Positions 1 to 8,649 of a stretch of DNA of 64,000 nt are shown here, piece by piece. The notes beneath the pieces were generated by a model. The model was not told the DNA's origin, made no database searches, and saw only the letters and a list, made by a program, of their open reading frames with translations. How positions within the stretch are numbered: position 1 is the stretch's first letter; each line of letters begins with the position of its first letter. The DNA lies in contig NZ_CP121106.1 of NCBI RefSeq assembly GCF_029623755.1, positions 1,127,001 through 1,191,000 of the forward strand, given 5' to 3'. Source of the DNA: Altererythrobacter sp. CAU 1644. GTDB lineage: Bacteria; Pseudomonadota; Alphaproteobacteria; Sphingomonadales; Sphingomonadaceae. The position numbers and the translations under genes are program-made.

Positions 1-297
1 CGAGATCCGCGCGCGATCCGGGTGCCGCTCGAGCGCCAGCGGGTCCTTTTCGGGCGCATAGCTCATGCCTAGGGCGATGACGGATTTCGCCTCGGGCCAT
101 AGACCCTGCGGCGAGCGGCGCTGCGCCGCGCGCGCCTCCATCCATTCCATGGAACCGTGGCTGCCTTCCCCCAGCCATTCCTCCAGCCGCTGTGCCCGCA
201 GCGAGTCTTCCGAAGCGGGAGCAAAGCCGATGGCAACGAAGCCCTGGCGCCTTGCCTCGGCGACAAGCTCCTCGCGCAGATCAGAAATTGCCTCCAT
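1..297 (-). CDS. queG: Epoxyqueuosine reductase QueG, N-terminal part (cut by window edge)
   Basis: The reading frame starts at the ATG complementary to 295-297 and runs leftward out of the window with no stop, giving 99 residues. The peptide has the QueG start pattern: an early helix (residues 1-16), GFVAIGFAPA, then RLEEWLGEG and HGSMEWM, followed by AKSVIALGMSYAP. QueG is the cobalamin- and Fe-S-dependent enzyme that reduces epoxyqueuosine to queuosine, the last step of wobble-base modification in tRNAs with GUN anticodons. The cobalamin and cluster-binding parts lie outside the window, so activity cannot be judged. It is divergent from the ABC exporter operon, with about 50 bp between the two starts. 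Confidence 0.85.
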   Translation of the reverse strand, partial: MEAISDLREELVAEARRQGFVAIGFAPASEDSLRAQRLEEWLGEGSHGSMEWMEARAAQRRSPQGLWPEAKSVIALGMSYAPEKDPLALERHPDRARIS

Positions 298-350
298 GTT
301 AACCACGCTTGGGGTTGCTCCCGTTTAGTCCTCAAAGTTAACTGGGCGGA

Positions 351-1346
351 ATGGATATGGCGGTAGGCGATCAGACAGGGGCTAGCAATCGGCTGCATCG
401 GGACAGTCGCAGCCTCGCCATCGAGGCCCGCGGCCTCGTCAAACGTTTCGACGGCACGCTGGCGGTCGATGGCGTTGATATCTCGGTGCCCGAGGGCGCG
501 ATCTATGGCATCCTCGGCCCCAATGGTGCAGGCAAGACCACCACGCTGCGCATGCTGCTGGGCATTATCGATCCCGACGAAGGTGTCCGCCGCGTGTTCG
601 GCCACGACCGTCCGCACGATATCGCCCGCCTGATCGGTTATCTGCCCGAGGAACGCGGCCTTTATCCCGCGATGAAAGCGATCGAGGCGATCGCCTTCAT
701 GGGGGCATTGCGCGGGCTGCCGCTCGCCGAAGGGCGCCAGCGCGGCCTCGAACTGCTCGCACGGCACGATCTTTCCCACGCCGCCGACCGCACGATCCGC
801 CAACTTTCCAAGGGCATGGCGCAGACGGTCCAGCTCCTTGGCACGCTGGTTCACCGTCCGAAGCTGGTCGTGCTCGACGAGCCCTTCAGCGGCCTCGATG
901 CGATCAACCAGGGCAAGCTGGAGCGGATGATCCGCACGCTCGCCGACGATGGTACAACGGTGATCTTCTCGACCCATGTCATCCATCACGCAGAGCGGCT
1001 GTGCGAAGGCGTAGCGATCATTGCCGGGGGCAAGGTGCCCTATGCCGGATCGGTCGAAGCTGCGCGCGACCGCATCCCGGCGCAGGTCAGGCTCGAGACC
1101 CGTGCACGCGAAGGAGCGTGGATGGCAGCGCTGCCCGACGACGCGCGCCGCGAAGGTGATTTCTTCTATTTCTCATTGCCCGAAACCGGGATCGAGCCGC
1201 TGTTGCGACAACTTATCGAGGGCGATGCGGGAATTCTCTCGCTGTCGATCGAGCGCGCCGGACTGCATGACGCCTTCGTCCATATCGCGGGCGAAGCTGC
1301 GGCTCGCGCGCTCGAGGCCGACACACAGGCGGAGTTGAACCAATGA
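351..1346 (+). CDS. ABC transporter ATP-binding protein (NatA-like exporter subunit)
   Basis: This 331-residue ATPase has Walker A GPNGAGKTT, signature LSKGM, Walker B LVVLDEP with the D-loop SGLD, and a switch histidine in STHVIHH. The layout (one nucleotide-binding domain of about 230 residues plus a C-terminal extension of about 80) and the adjacent large permease fit the NatA/DUF4162 type of ABC-2 exporter. It would energise export by the downstream permease; the substrate is unknown. A purine-rich GGGCGGA at 344-350 sits 6 bp before a second in-frame ATG at 357, so the true start may be 357 rather than 351. Its stop overlaps the permease start by 4 bp, so the two are translationally coupled. 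Confidence 0.9.
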   Translation: MDMAVGDQTGASNRLHRDSRSLAIEARGLVKRFDGTLAVDGVDISVPEGAIYGILGPNGAGKTTTLRMLLGIIDPDEGVRRVFGHDRPHDIARLIGYLPEERGLYPAMKAIEAIAFMGALRGLPLAEGRQRGLELLARHDLSHAADRTIRQLSKGMAQTVQLLGTLVHRPKLVVLDEPFSGLDAINQGKLERMIRTLADDGTTVIFSTHVIHHAERLCEGVAIIAGGKVPYAGSVEAARDRIPAQVRLETRAREGAWMAALPDDARREGDFFYFSLPETGIEPLLRQLIEGDAGILSLSIERAGLHDAFVHIAGEAAARALEADTQAELNQ

Positions 1347-2614
1347 CCGACGCCTGGACCGACAACGCCCGCCTTTCCGCGCTGCAAGCCGCCTGGGTTG
1401 TGGCTCGGCGCGATTTCGTCGCGGTGCTGTTTAGCCGCGCCTTTTTCTTCTTCCTGCTCGGCCCGCTGTTCCCGGTGTTCGTGGGCGGGCTTGCCGGGGG
1501 CATCGGCAGCCAGGTCCAGAAAGAGACCTTCGTCTTTGAAATCGGCCTTGCGATGGATGAAGCCGACAGCGCGGCGATGATCGCAGCGCAGAACGAACTC
1601 GTCAGCCAGGTTGGCGGCCAGCTCCCCAAGCTCGTGCCGATCGGCGAGGAGGCGCAGGACCCCGAATTCGACGCCAAGTCCTACCTCCAGCAGAAACGAC
1701 GCAGCTTCGCGGCAATCGTCAGTGGAACGCTCGAGGCCCCGGTCATCGTCGGTACGGAAGGGCAGATCAAGCGCTGGGAAGGCCCGGTCCGACTGATTGC
1801 CGCGGCAGCCGCGCGGACGGCGCCGACCCTTTTCCCCACTGTTGAACGGGAAGTGGTGGCAACCAGCGCCTCTGCCCAGCGGGGTGACCGGATCCGCACT
1901 GCGCAGGCGGCGCAGATGCTGCTGTTCCTGCTGACCATGCTGTTGGCGGGCATGGTGCTTTCGAACCTCGTCGAGGAGAAGGCCAACAAGATTATCGAGA
2001 TCCTCGCCGCCGCCATCCCGATGGACGCGGTTTTCCTCGGCAAGCTCTTCGCCATGCTGGCGGTATCGATCGTCGGGATAACTGTCTGGGGCCTGATCGG
2101 ATTGGGTATCTGGAGTCTGGCGGGCGAGGGCGTGACCCAGGTGACCGGGTTCAATCCAGGCAACCTGCCGTCGCCCGCGGTAGGCTGGCCGATGTTCCTG
2201 GCGCTGGGCGTGATCTACTTCGCCATGGCCTATCTGCTGCTTGGCGCGCTGTTCCTGACGATCGGGGCGATGGCGGCCACGGTCAGGGAAGTGCAGACGC
2301 TGTCCATGCCAGTCACCATGATGCAGCTGATGGTGTTCTTCCTCGCTGCCTACACGATCACCCAGCCGGGAACCTCGCTCGAACTGGCGGCCATCGCATT
2401 CCCCTTGTCGTCGCCCTTCGCCATGCTGGCCCGCGCCGCGCTGCAGGAAAGCCTGCTGCCGCATCTGCTGGCGGTGGTGTGGCAGGCAATTGCGGTCATG
2501 CTCATCGTCAAGGGCGGCTCGACCTTGTTCCGCAAGCGGGTGATGAAGTCGGGAGGCGCCGGGCGGGAGAAGTCGCGCCGCCGCCTGTTCAGGCGCGCCC
2601 GTGCGGTAAATTAG
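1343..2614 (+). CDS. ABC transporter permease (NatB/ABC-2 type)
   Basis: A 423-residue protein that starts inside the stop of the ATPase gene (ATGA overlap). It has one N-terminal membrane segment around FFFLLGPLFPVFVGG, then a periplasmic domain of about 150 residues, then a cluster of five or six membrane helices from about residue 190 to 390 (LLFLLTMLLAGMVLSNLVEEK onward). The VEEKANKIIEIL stretch after the second helix is typical of ABC-2 permeases of the NatB group. Role: membrane half of an exporter with the upstream ATPase, substrate unknown. The C-terminal tail is short and strongly basic, ending in repeated arginines. Confidence 0.88.
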   Translation: MTDAWTDNARLSALQAAWVVARRDFVAVLFSRAFFFFLLGPLFPVFVGGLAGGIGSQVQKETFVFEIGLAMDEADSAAMIAAQNELVSQVGGQLPKLVPIGEEAQDPEFDAKSYLQQKRRSFAAIVSGTLEAPVIVGTEGQIKRWEGPVRLIAAAAARTAPTLFPTVEREVVATSASAQRGDRIRTAQAAQMLLFLLTMLLAGMVLSNLVEEKANKIIEILAAAIPMDAVFLGKLFAMLAVSIVGITVWGLIGLGIWSLAGEGVTQVTGFNPGNLPSPAVGWPMFLALGVIYFAMAYLLLGALFLTIGAMAATVREVQTLSMPVTMMQLMVFFLAAYTITQPGTSLELAAIAFPLSSPFAMLARAALQESLLPHLLAVVWQAIAVMLIVKGGSTLFRKRVMKSGGAGREKSRRRLFRRARAVN

Positions 2615-2631
2615 GTCGCTTTTTGCAACCC

Positions 2632-2655
2632 ACTATTGACATCGCTGTCAATAGT
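2632..2655. promoter_or_regulatory. 24-bp perfect inverted repeat upstream of the P450 gene (candidate operator)
   Basis: Ten-base arms ACTATTGACA and TGTCAATAGT are separated by TCGC. The site is about 60 bp upstream of the P450 start and 18 bp after the permease stop. No T-run follows, so it does not look like an intrinsic terminator. TTGACA within the left arm could act as a -35 box. Symmetry and size fit a dimeric TetR- or GntR-type repressor, but no such regulator gene is adjacent. Confidence 0.5.
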
Positions 2656-2714
2656 CGCAGGATGGCAGTCAAGGAGCGACCGCCAGAGTCGCATGCATTA
2701 TGCAGGAGAGTGGA

Positions 2715-4052
2715 ATGGCGACTGTCGCCCCCGAAAGACCCCAAGTTCGTAGTTCGCCCAAGGCGCATGAAGCGCTGCGTGAGTATCTCAAGGAACATCC
2801 GGACGAACGCCTGAGCCATCCGCACAAGTGGGACGTCAGCCGCAGCGACATCTATTTCGAGGACCGCTGGCAACCGATCTTCAAGGAGATGCGCGAAGCC
2901 GGCCCGCTCCACTATATCGAGGAAAGCCCGTTCGGACCCTATTGGGCGGTGGTCCAGCACAAGGCGATCCAGCATATCGAGGCCCTGCCCGAGCTGTTCT
3001 CGTCTAGCTGGGAGCATGGCGGGATTACCATTCTCAATCGGCTAAGCGAAGAAGAGCTGGCCGCACGCGGGGTCGAACGGCGCGAACTGCCGATGTTCAT
3101 TGCCATGGACCGCCCGCAGCACACCGGGCAGCGCCGCACGGTCGCGCCCAAGTTCACGCCATCTGCCATGACCGACATGGAGACTGAAATCCGCCAACGG
3201 ACCGGCGAATTGCTCGATACCCTGCCGCGTGGCGAGGTATTCGACTGGGTCGATACAGTCTCGATAGAGCTCACCACCGGCATGCTTGCGATCCTGTTCG
3301 GCTTCCCCTGGGAGGACCGGCGCCTGCTTACCTTCTGGTCCGACTGGTCGGGCGATACCGAACTCGCAACGGTCCGCGAATTGGACGAACTGCGCTGGGG
3401 CATCCTCAACGAGATGGCGGCCTATTTCCAGTCGCTGTGGATCGAGCGCACGCACCAGACCGAACCGGCCGATGATCTCATCTCGATGATGATCCATTCG
3501 GATGCGATGAACCAGATGAGCCCGGAAGAATTCATGGGCAATCTGATCCTGCTGATCGTCGGGGGCAACGATACTACCCGCAACACGATGAGCGGCATCA
3601 TTCATGCCTTCGACAAGTTCCCCGACCAGCGCAAGCTGTTCGAAGAGCAACCGGAACTGATCCCCAACGCGGTGCAGGAATGCATCCGCTACCAGACCCC
3701 GCTGGCACATATGCGCCGGACCTGCACCGAGGATACCGAAGTCTTCGGCCAGCAGATCAAGAAGGGTGACAAGCTGGTGTTGTGGTACATCTCGGCTAAC
3801 CGCGACGAGGAAGTGTTCGAGGACCCCGACAAGCTCGACATCACGCGCGAGAACGCCCGTCGCCACATCGCCTTCGGCTACGGCATCCACCGCTGCGTCG
3901 GCGCACGTCTCGCCGAGTTGCAATTGCGCGTCCTGCTCGAGGAAATGCACAAGCGTCGCATGCGCGTGCATGTGGCGGGCGATGTCGAGCGCGTGCGCGC
4001 GAATTTTGTACATGGATTCCGCAAGCTCGAGGTGGAGATCACCGAATTCTGA
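2715..4052 (+). CDS. Cytochrome P450, CYP153-like alkane/fatty-acid omega-hydroxylase
   Basis: A soluble P450 of 445 residues. It has the I-helix motif GGNDTTRNT, the K-helix ExxR (ECIRYQTP), and the heme-ligand loop FGYGIHRCVGARLAE with the axial cysteine. The N-terminal FGPYW motif, GGNDTTRN and the overall pattern match the CYP153 family, which terminally hydroxylates medium-chain alkanes and fatty acids using ferredoxin and ferredoxin reductase. No ferredoxin or reductase gene lies next to it, so redox partners must be elsewhere. An upstream in-frame ATG at 2700 exists, but AGGAG at 2704-2708 lies 6 bp before the ATG at 2715, which decides the start. The palindrome at 2632-2655 is the likely control site. 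The subfamily call is from motifs only. Confidence 0.85.
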   Translation: MATVAPERPQVRSSPKAHEALREYLKEHPDERLSHPHKWDVSRSDIYFEDRWQPIFKEMREAGPLHYIEESPFGPYWAVVQHKAIQHIEALPELFSSSWEHGGITILNRLSEEELAARGVERRELPMFIAMDRPQHTGQRRTVAPKFTPSAMTDMETEIRQRTGELLDTLPRGEVFDWVDTVSIELTTGMLAILFGFPWEDRRLLTFWSDWSGDTELATVRELDELRWGILNEMAAYFQSLWIERTHQTEPADDLISMMIHSDAMNQMSPEEFMGNLILLIVGGNDTTRNTMSGIIHAFDKFPDQRKLFEEQPELIPNAVQECIRYQTPLAHMRRTCTEDTEVFGQQIKKGDKLVLWYISANRDEEVFEDPDKLDITRENARRHIAFGYGIHRCVGARLAELQLRVLLEEMHKRRMRVHVAGDVERVRANFVHGFRKLEVEITEF

Positions 4053-4130
4053 CCTGTGGTCGAGTTGCTCGGGTGAAACCTTTCGGTCGTTCGCCGCGTA
4101 TCTAGAGGTGGAAACCTGGGAAACTACGCG

Positions 4131-4628
4131 ATGAACGACTTTGCAATCGACCGCCGAATGATGCTCGGCACCCTGGGCGCTGGCGCGTCGCTGGTCGTCC
4201 TTACCGCTTGCGGCTCGTCGTCGGCCGAGGCCAGGGACTTCCCGGTCCAACTGACCGAGGCGCAATGGCGCAAGAAACTGAGCAAGGAAGAATTCCGCAT
4301 CCTGCGCGAAGCCGGGACCGAGCGCCCCTATACCTCGCCGCTTAATGACGAGAAGCGCTCGGGAACCTTCGTCTGCGCGGGCTGCGGCACACCGCTCTAT
4401 TCGTCGAAGACCAAGTACGACAGCAAGACCGGCTGGCCCAGCTTCTGGGCACCGATCAGCAAGAAGGCGATCGCCACTTCAACCGATTTCAAGCTGGGTT
4501 ACCCACGGACCGAAGTGCATTGCGCGACCTGCGGCGGGCATCTCGGCCATATTTTCGGAGACGGGCCCAAACCGACCGGCAAGCGGCACTGCATCAACGG
4601 CGTGGCGCTCGATTTTCGTCCAGCCTGA
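4131..4628 (+). CDS. msrB: Exported methionine-(R)-S-oxide reductase MsrB
   Basis: A 165-residue protein. The N-terminus has DRRMMLGTLGAGASL, which resembles a twin-arginine signal, then a lipobox-like LTAC, so the mature enzyme is probably periplasmic and perhaps lipid-anchored. The MsrB domain follows: two CxxC zinc pairs (CAGC, CATC), the GWPSFW motif, GHIF, and the catalytic cysteine in RHCING. It reduces R-methionine sulfoxide in oxidised envelope proteins. An MsrA with its own export signal occurs near 21.1 kb, so both stereoisomers can be repaired outside the cytoplasm. The upstream gap contains GAAAC at 4075-4079 and CGTA at 4097-4100, a weak resemblance to an EcfG stress promoter. 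Confidence 0.93.
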   Translation: MNDFAIDRRMMLGTLGAGASLVVLTACGSSSAEARDFPVQLTEAQWRKKLSKEEFRILREAGTERPYTSPLNDEKRSGTFVCAGCGTPLYSSKTKYDSKTGWPSFWAPISKKAIATSTDFKLGYPRTEVHCATCGGHLGHIFGDGPKPTGKRHCINGVALDFRPA

Positions 4629-4634
4629 TCGCGC

Positions 4635-6428
4635 TCAATTGCGCCGGACGCGCCAAACGGAGAGACCACTCTTGCTGTCGAGCGGTACTGGCTCGAGCCA
4701 GTCTGGTGCGTCGGATTGGCTCAGTTGCGCGACAAAGCCGTGGGGCGCGGCATTGGCATAGATTTCCGCCTCATTGAGACCCGGACAAATCGCGACATAC
4801 TCCGTGCCTCGCGCGCGCAGCGCCTGCCGTGCAGCTTCGGACGAGCCGAGCGCCGTCTCGACGACGAGAACCATGCCGCCCTGTCCGCGGTGGTGTCCGG
4901 TTGCAATCACCTCGTGCTTGGTGTGGAGCAGTAACTGCGGCCCGAGGTCGAGCGGGGCATAGAACTCGCCGACTGGCAGGGTGCGCAAGGCATCGGCGCT
5001 GGCCCGCACATCGCAAGCAGCCGAACGCTGGAGCTTGGGCGCTGCGGCGATTGGCGCACTCGACGCCTGCACCGGCATGGCGGTGGTAAGCAGCATCAGC
5101 GGCAACGCCGGGAGCAGCGCGCAGGCAACGCCCGCAAGCGCCAGCACCCGCACTTCGGTTCGTTTCATGTTGCGGATCGAACGCAGCCATTCGCGCAACT
5201 GCCAACCGACTGGCACGGCAGCCAGGGCTCCCGCAACCGCTCCAGCGCGCGCGACGAGGAGCGAGACAGCGAAGGCGGCGAGCAGGATCATCGTGTATTC
5301 GATCCACCAGCGCCGCAGCCAATCGTGCGAACGCAGCGCCAGGCGAAGCGAAGCGAACAGGCCGAGCAGGGGCAGCGCCGCGATCTGCAGCGCCACATCG
5401 ATCGACTGGCGCCAGATCGGCAGGCCTTCGGCCACCTGGCCGTGCCAATATTGTTCGAGCAGCGGGTCCATTCCGGCAAAGCCGCCGCCCGCCGCGCATT
5501 GCGGTACGCTCACGACATAGAAAGCCACGGCGCCCGCGCCGGCAATCAGGAAACCGAGCAGCAAACCCGCGCGGGGCAGCGGCTCGGACGCGGCAGTGGC
5601 GCTCAGGACGAGTGCGCCCCAGCAGAACATGCCGATATGGACCGGTCCGATCGCGTCGCAATAGGTGACGAGGTCGCCAAGCCCGCGCGTGGCGGCGAAA
5701 AGCGCGATCGATCCTGTCGCCAGCGCCTTCATCATGTGGGCGAGCCACAGCTTGTCGCACCGATTGCGCCACCAGCGCAGGGCCGCGATGGCGAACAGGG
5801 CCGCGGCCAGCGGCAGCCCCTCGATCGAGATCGTGAGCCAGGCTGCCACGGACAGTCCAGCCACCCAGGCACCGGCCCGGGCGTTACGCGCCATCATTCC
5901 GTTGACGGCGGCGAGGGCCAGCACGACTTGCCAGCCGTGATGGTCGATCCTGAGAGGCGACATCTGGAACAGCAGCGGGACCGACAGCGCCATCACGACG
6001 ACGGTCATGGTGGTCTCTTCCTCGCCCAGCAGGCGCCAGGCGATCCGCCCTGCCAGCAGCATGGCGCAACCGAGCGTCACGAGCGGCACTGTAACCAGCG
6101 CTACCCCTTCGGCCCAGGTCTGGCCCAAGACAGGGGTAAGCGCCGCAATCACTGCGAGGATCGGAAGATCGACCAGCCGCGACCAGTGCATACCGACGCC
6201 GCCGGAAACCGCATCGACGCGGTGCTGCGTGACGTCAAACCATCCTTGCCCGGCATAGAGATCGCGCACCTGGACCAAGCGCATGACGTCATCGGGATCG
6301 GGTAGCGCGAGGCCGCGAATGGCACCGAGCTTCGTCACCAGCAGCAGGGCCGATACGGCAATCCACGCCAAGCCGATCCGGATCAGCAGGTCGCCGGTGA
6401 AGGCGGAGCGGCGGCGCTCGACCAGCAT
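4635..6428 (-). CDS. Polytopic membrane protein, GT-C glycosyltransferase-like
   Basis: A 597-residue protein with 11-13 predicted membrane spans. After the first span comes LPDPDDVMRLVQ, an acidic motif on the first external loop like that of GT-C enzymes (Stt3/PglB, ArnT and relatives), then MHWSRLVD and RIDHHGWQ, motifs shared with PglB/Stt3-like families. A soluble C-terminal segment of about 120 residues ends the protein. A transferase using a polyprenyl-linked sugar donor is plausible but unproven. Its start at 6428 is 2 bp after the GtrA stop, so it is co-translated with gtrA; an upstream extension to 6542 is possible but would overlap gtrA. It converges on msrB with a 6-bp gap. Confidence 0.7.
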   Translation of the reverse strand: MLVERRRSAFTGDLLIRIGLAWIAVSALLLVTKLGAIRGLALPDPDDVMRLVQVRDLYAGQGWFDVTQHRVDAVSGGVGMHWSRLVDLPILAVIAALTPVLGQTWAEGVALVTVPLVTLGCAMLLAGRIAWRLLGEEETTMTVVVMALSVPLLFQMSPLRIDHHGWQVVLALAAVNGMMARNARAGAWVAGLSVAAWLTISIEGLPLAAALFAIAALRWWRNRCDKLWLAHMMKALATGSIALFAATRGLGDLVTYCDAIGPVHIGMFCWGALVLSATAASEPLPRAGLLLGFLIAGAGAVAFYVVSVPQCAAGGGFAGMDPLLEQYWHGQVAEGLPIWRQSIDVALQIAALPLLGLFASLRLALRSHDWLRRWWIEYTMILLAAFAVSLLVARAGAVAGALAAVPVGWQLREWLRSIRNMKRTEVRVLALAGVACALLPALPLMLLTTAMPVQASSAPIAAAPKLQRSAACDVRASADALRTLPVGEFYAPLDLGPQLLLHTKHEVIATGHHRGQGGMVLVVETALGSSEAARQALRARGTEYVAICPGLNEAEIYANAAPHGFVAQLSQSDAPDWLEPVPLDSKSGLSVWRVRRN

Positions 6429-6430
6429 CG

Positions 6431-6850
6431 TCAGCCACTCGCCCCCTGTTTGAACACGATCCGGCTGCGCAGCAGCCATGTCACCATGAAGCTCGCGCCG
6501 ATCGCAACGAGCTTTGCAAGCCTCGGATCGACGCCCGACCACACCCCCACCGCAACAATGGCGGTCGTGAGGCCGAGACCGATCAGCGCGGAAATCACGA
6601 ACAGCGCCTTCTGTCGCGCGCGGACGCCCGACCCCCGCTCGGCCACGCTATCCTGGAACACCGTCCGGCTCGACAGCAACCAGTGGGTGACGATACCGAT
6701 GGAATAGCCAACCGCGGAGGCGGGAGCTGCCGCCATTCCGAAGCCGATCAGCGCAAGGAAGGTGCCGACGTCCACCGCCAGCGCGCCGACACTCGCCAGA
6801 ATGTAGCGCAGGAAGCGTATGTCGCGCAGTCTTGCCAGCAATGCCGTCAC
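6431..6850 (-). CDS. GtrA family membrane protein
   Basis: A small protein of 139 residues with four membrane helices and the GtrA pattern: FLRYILASVGALAVDVGTF, then GYSIGIVTHWLLSSRTVF, then two more helices ending VTWLLRSRIVFK. GtrA-type proteins are thought to flip or present polyprenyl-linked sugars for cell-surface glycosylation. I chose a GTG start at 6850 with a GGGGGA element upstream because the longer frame to 6940 adds only a polar, non-conserved tail. The next gene downstream is the GT-C-like protein, 2 bp away; the FAD oxidoreductase lies upstream on the same strand. The three look like one unit for surface glycan assembly. Confidence 0.85.
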   Translation of the reverse strand: MTALLARLRDIRFLRYILASVGALAVDVGTFLALIGFGMAAAPASAVGYSIGIVTHWLLSSRTVFQDSVAERGSGVRARQKALFVISALIGLGLTTAIVAVGVWSGVDPRLAKLVAIGASFMVTWLLRSRIVFKQGASG

Positions 6851-6951
6851 GCCAATCCCCCAATGCCCGCACCGGGCGCGCGATCCCTTGGGATCGCTTG
6901 TAAAATCATGGCAGATCCGAGTTAAGGATTTGCCAACCAATCCCCCTCGCC

Positions 6952-8556
6952 TCAGGCCGACTTCCGCAACCGCTCCGGCACCTCGCGGAGCGAGCCCAGG
7001 GCGGCCGCCTGATCGTCGGAAACCGGGCGGGTCGCTGTATCTTCGTCGCGTTGCGGCAGGGCGCTTTCGGCACCCTCGTCGCCCGCTTCATGGTACTCGG
7101 CGTCCTCATTGACGCACCAGGTGTCGTAGACTCGTTCGCCGGCAAGGATGTTCTCGACCGTCAGCATGGCGGTCATCATCGCATGGTCCTGGTTATTGTA
7201 GCGGTGCATGCCATTGCGCCCGACGAGGTGGAGGCTCGGGTGCTTGGCCTCAAGCTCGCGCCGCATCGCGTCGACATTGGCGGCATAATGTTCGTCATAG
7301 ACCGGGTAGGCCTTTTCCTGGCGTACCACCGCGCCGCCCACGACCTTGCCCGGATCGACCAACCCGAGAATTGCCATCTCGCGCTTGGCAAGATCGACAA
7401 GGTCATCATCGGCCATCGACCACAACCCGTCACCCTCGAAGCAGAAATATTCCAGCCCGACGCAGGCGACATCAGGGTCGGGGACCATCTCGGGTGACCA
7501 GCTGCGAAAGTTCTGCACGCGGCCGACCTTCACCTTGCTGTCGTGGATGTAGATCCAGTTGTCGGGGAACAGGTCTTCCGAACGGATGATCAGTGCAACG
7601 GTCAAGAAGTCGCGATACTTGAGGTCGTTGGCCTGCAGCGTCGATTGCGGCAGCGGGTGAAGCCGCCGCGCCAATTGCCGCATGGGGGCCGAACTGATTA
7701 CATCGCGCGCGCGGATCTGCGCCGCGCCAGCGACACTTTCGGTAGTCATCGACCAGCTACCTTGGCCATCGCCGGAATCGACATGAGCGAGTTGACCGAG
7801 GGCATGGCCCATCAGCAGCCGGCCCCTGCCGGTCGCGAGAATGTTGTCGCGCGCGGCTTCCCACATCATGCCCGGACCAAGCCGCGGGTAGCGGAAGGTT
7901 TCGAGCAGCGTCTTAACGGCCTGCCCGTCATTCGGCTTCTTGTTGAGGCCGAGGCTGCGCTTGAGACCGTCGGTGACCGCGCCCCACAGGCTCAGCCCCT
8001 TGATCCGCTGCGCCGCCCAGTCGGCGCTCATCTCGTTGCAGGGCATGCCCCACACCTTCTCGGTGTAAGTCTTGAAGAAGATCGAATAGAGCTTCTCGCC
8101 GAACTGGTTGGTGGTCCAGTCCTCGAAGCTCTTCACCTCGCCAATCGGGAACAGTTTGTAGCGCAGGTAGGAAAGCATGCAGAGCGCCGAGCGCCAGACG
8201 CCCAGGTTCCACAGCGCTTCGAAGGCGCGCAGCGGATAGCTGTAGAACTTGCCCTCGTAATAGATGCGGCTCATGCGCGGGCGCTGGATGAAGTCGTCGG
8301 GCAGGATCTCGTTCCACAGGTCGACGACCTGCTGCGACTTTGAGAAGAACCGATGGCCGCCGATGTCGAAGCGATAGCCCTCGTGCTCGACCGTGCGGCT
8401 TATACCGCCGACATAAGTCTCATCCTTCTCGATGATGGCGACCGACTTGCCTTGCTTGGTCAGCAAATAACCGGCCGTAAGCCCTGCCGGTCCCGCGCCG
8501 ATGATCGCGACATCAACGTCGATGACTCCGCCGAAATCGCCCTTTTCCTGTGCCAT
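6952..8556 (-). CDS. FAD-dependent oxidoreductase of the UDP-galactopyranose mutase/amine oxidase-like superfamily
   Basis: A 534-residue protein with an N-terminal Rossmann dinucleotide motif (VAIIGAGPAGLTAGYLL), the second FAD motif GGISRTVEHEGYRFDIGGHRF, and a C-terminal FAD-contact segment HRYNNQDHAMMTAM. The family is found beside polysaccharide and lipid-linked sugar genes in many bacteria. The reaction is not known; related flavoproteins desaturate or rearrange substrates such as UDP-sugars or polyprenyl compounds. The last about 60 residues are a low-complexity acidic tail without family conservation that I recognise. It lies about 100 bp upstream of gtrA on the same strand. Confidence 0.82.
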   Translation of the reverse strand: MAQEKGDFGGVIDVDVAIIGAGPAGLTAGYLLTKQGKSVAIIEKDETYVGGISRTVEHEGYRFDIGGHRFFSKSQQVVDLWNEILPDDFIQRPRMSRIYYEGKFYSYPLRAFEALWNLGVWRSALCMLSYLRYKLFPIGEVKSFEDWTTNQFGEKLYSIFFKTYTEKVWGMPCNEMSADWAAQRIKGLSLWGAVTDGLKRSLGLNKKPNDGQAVKTLLETFRYPRLGPGMMWEAARDNILATGRGRLLMGHALGQLAHVDSGDGQGSWSMTTESVAGAAQIRARDVISSAPMRQLARRLHPLPQSTLQANDLKYRDFLTVALIIRSEDLFPDNWIYIHDSKVKVGRVQNFRSWSPEMVPDPDVACVGLEYFCFEGDGLWSMADDDLVDLAKREMAILGLVDPGKVVGGAVVRQEKAYPVYDEHYAANVDAMRRELEAKHPSLHLVGRNGMHRYNNQDHAMMTAMLTVENILAGERVYDTWCVNEDAEYHEAGDEGAESALPQRDEDTATRPVSDDQAAALGSLREVPERLRKSA

Positions 8557-8649
8557 CCGGCCCCCCGTTTGGAATTACCTGTCCGGGAGTGAAGGAAATT
8601 GGTTAGCGGATCGTAAACATCCGCGCTGAATCGCCTGAAAATGCGTCGT

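Noticed and set aside
69..989. Long minus-strand open frame opposite the ABC ATPase
   Set aside because: High GC gives long shadow frames; it is opposite a clear gene and has no domain or start context.
1166..2464. 432-codon frame opposite the ABC permease
   Set aside because: Polar, His/Gln/Arg-rich composition without a domain; antisense shadow.
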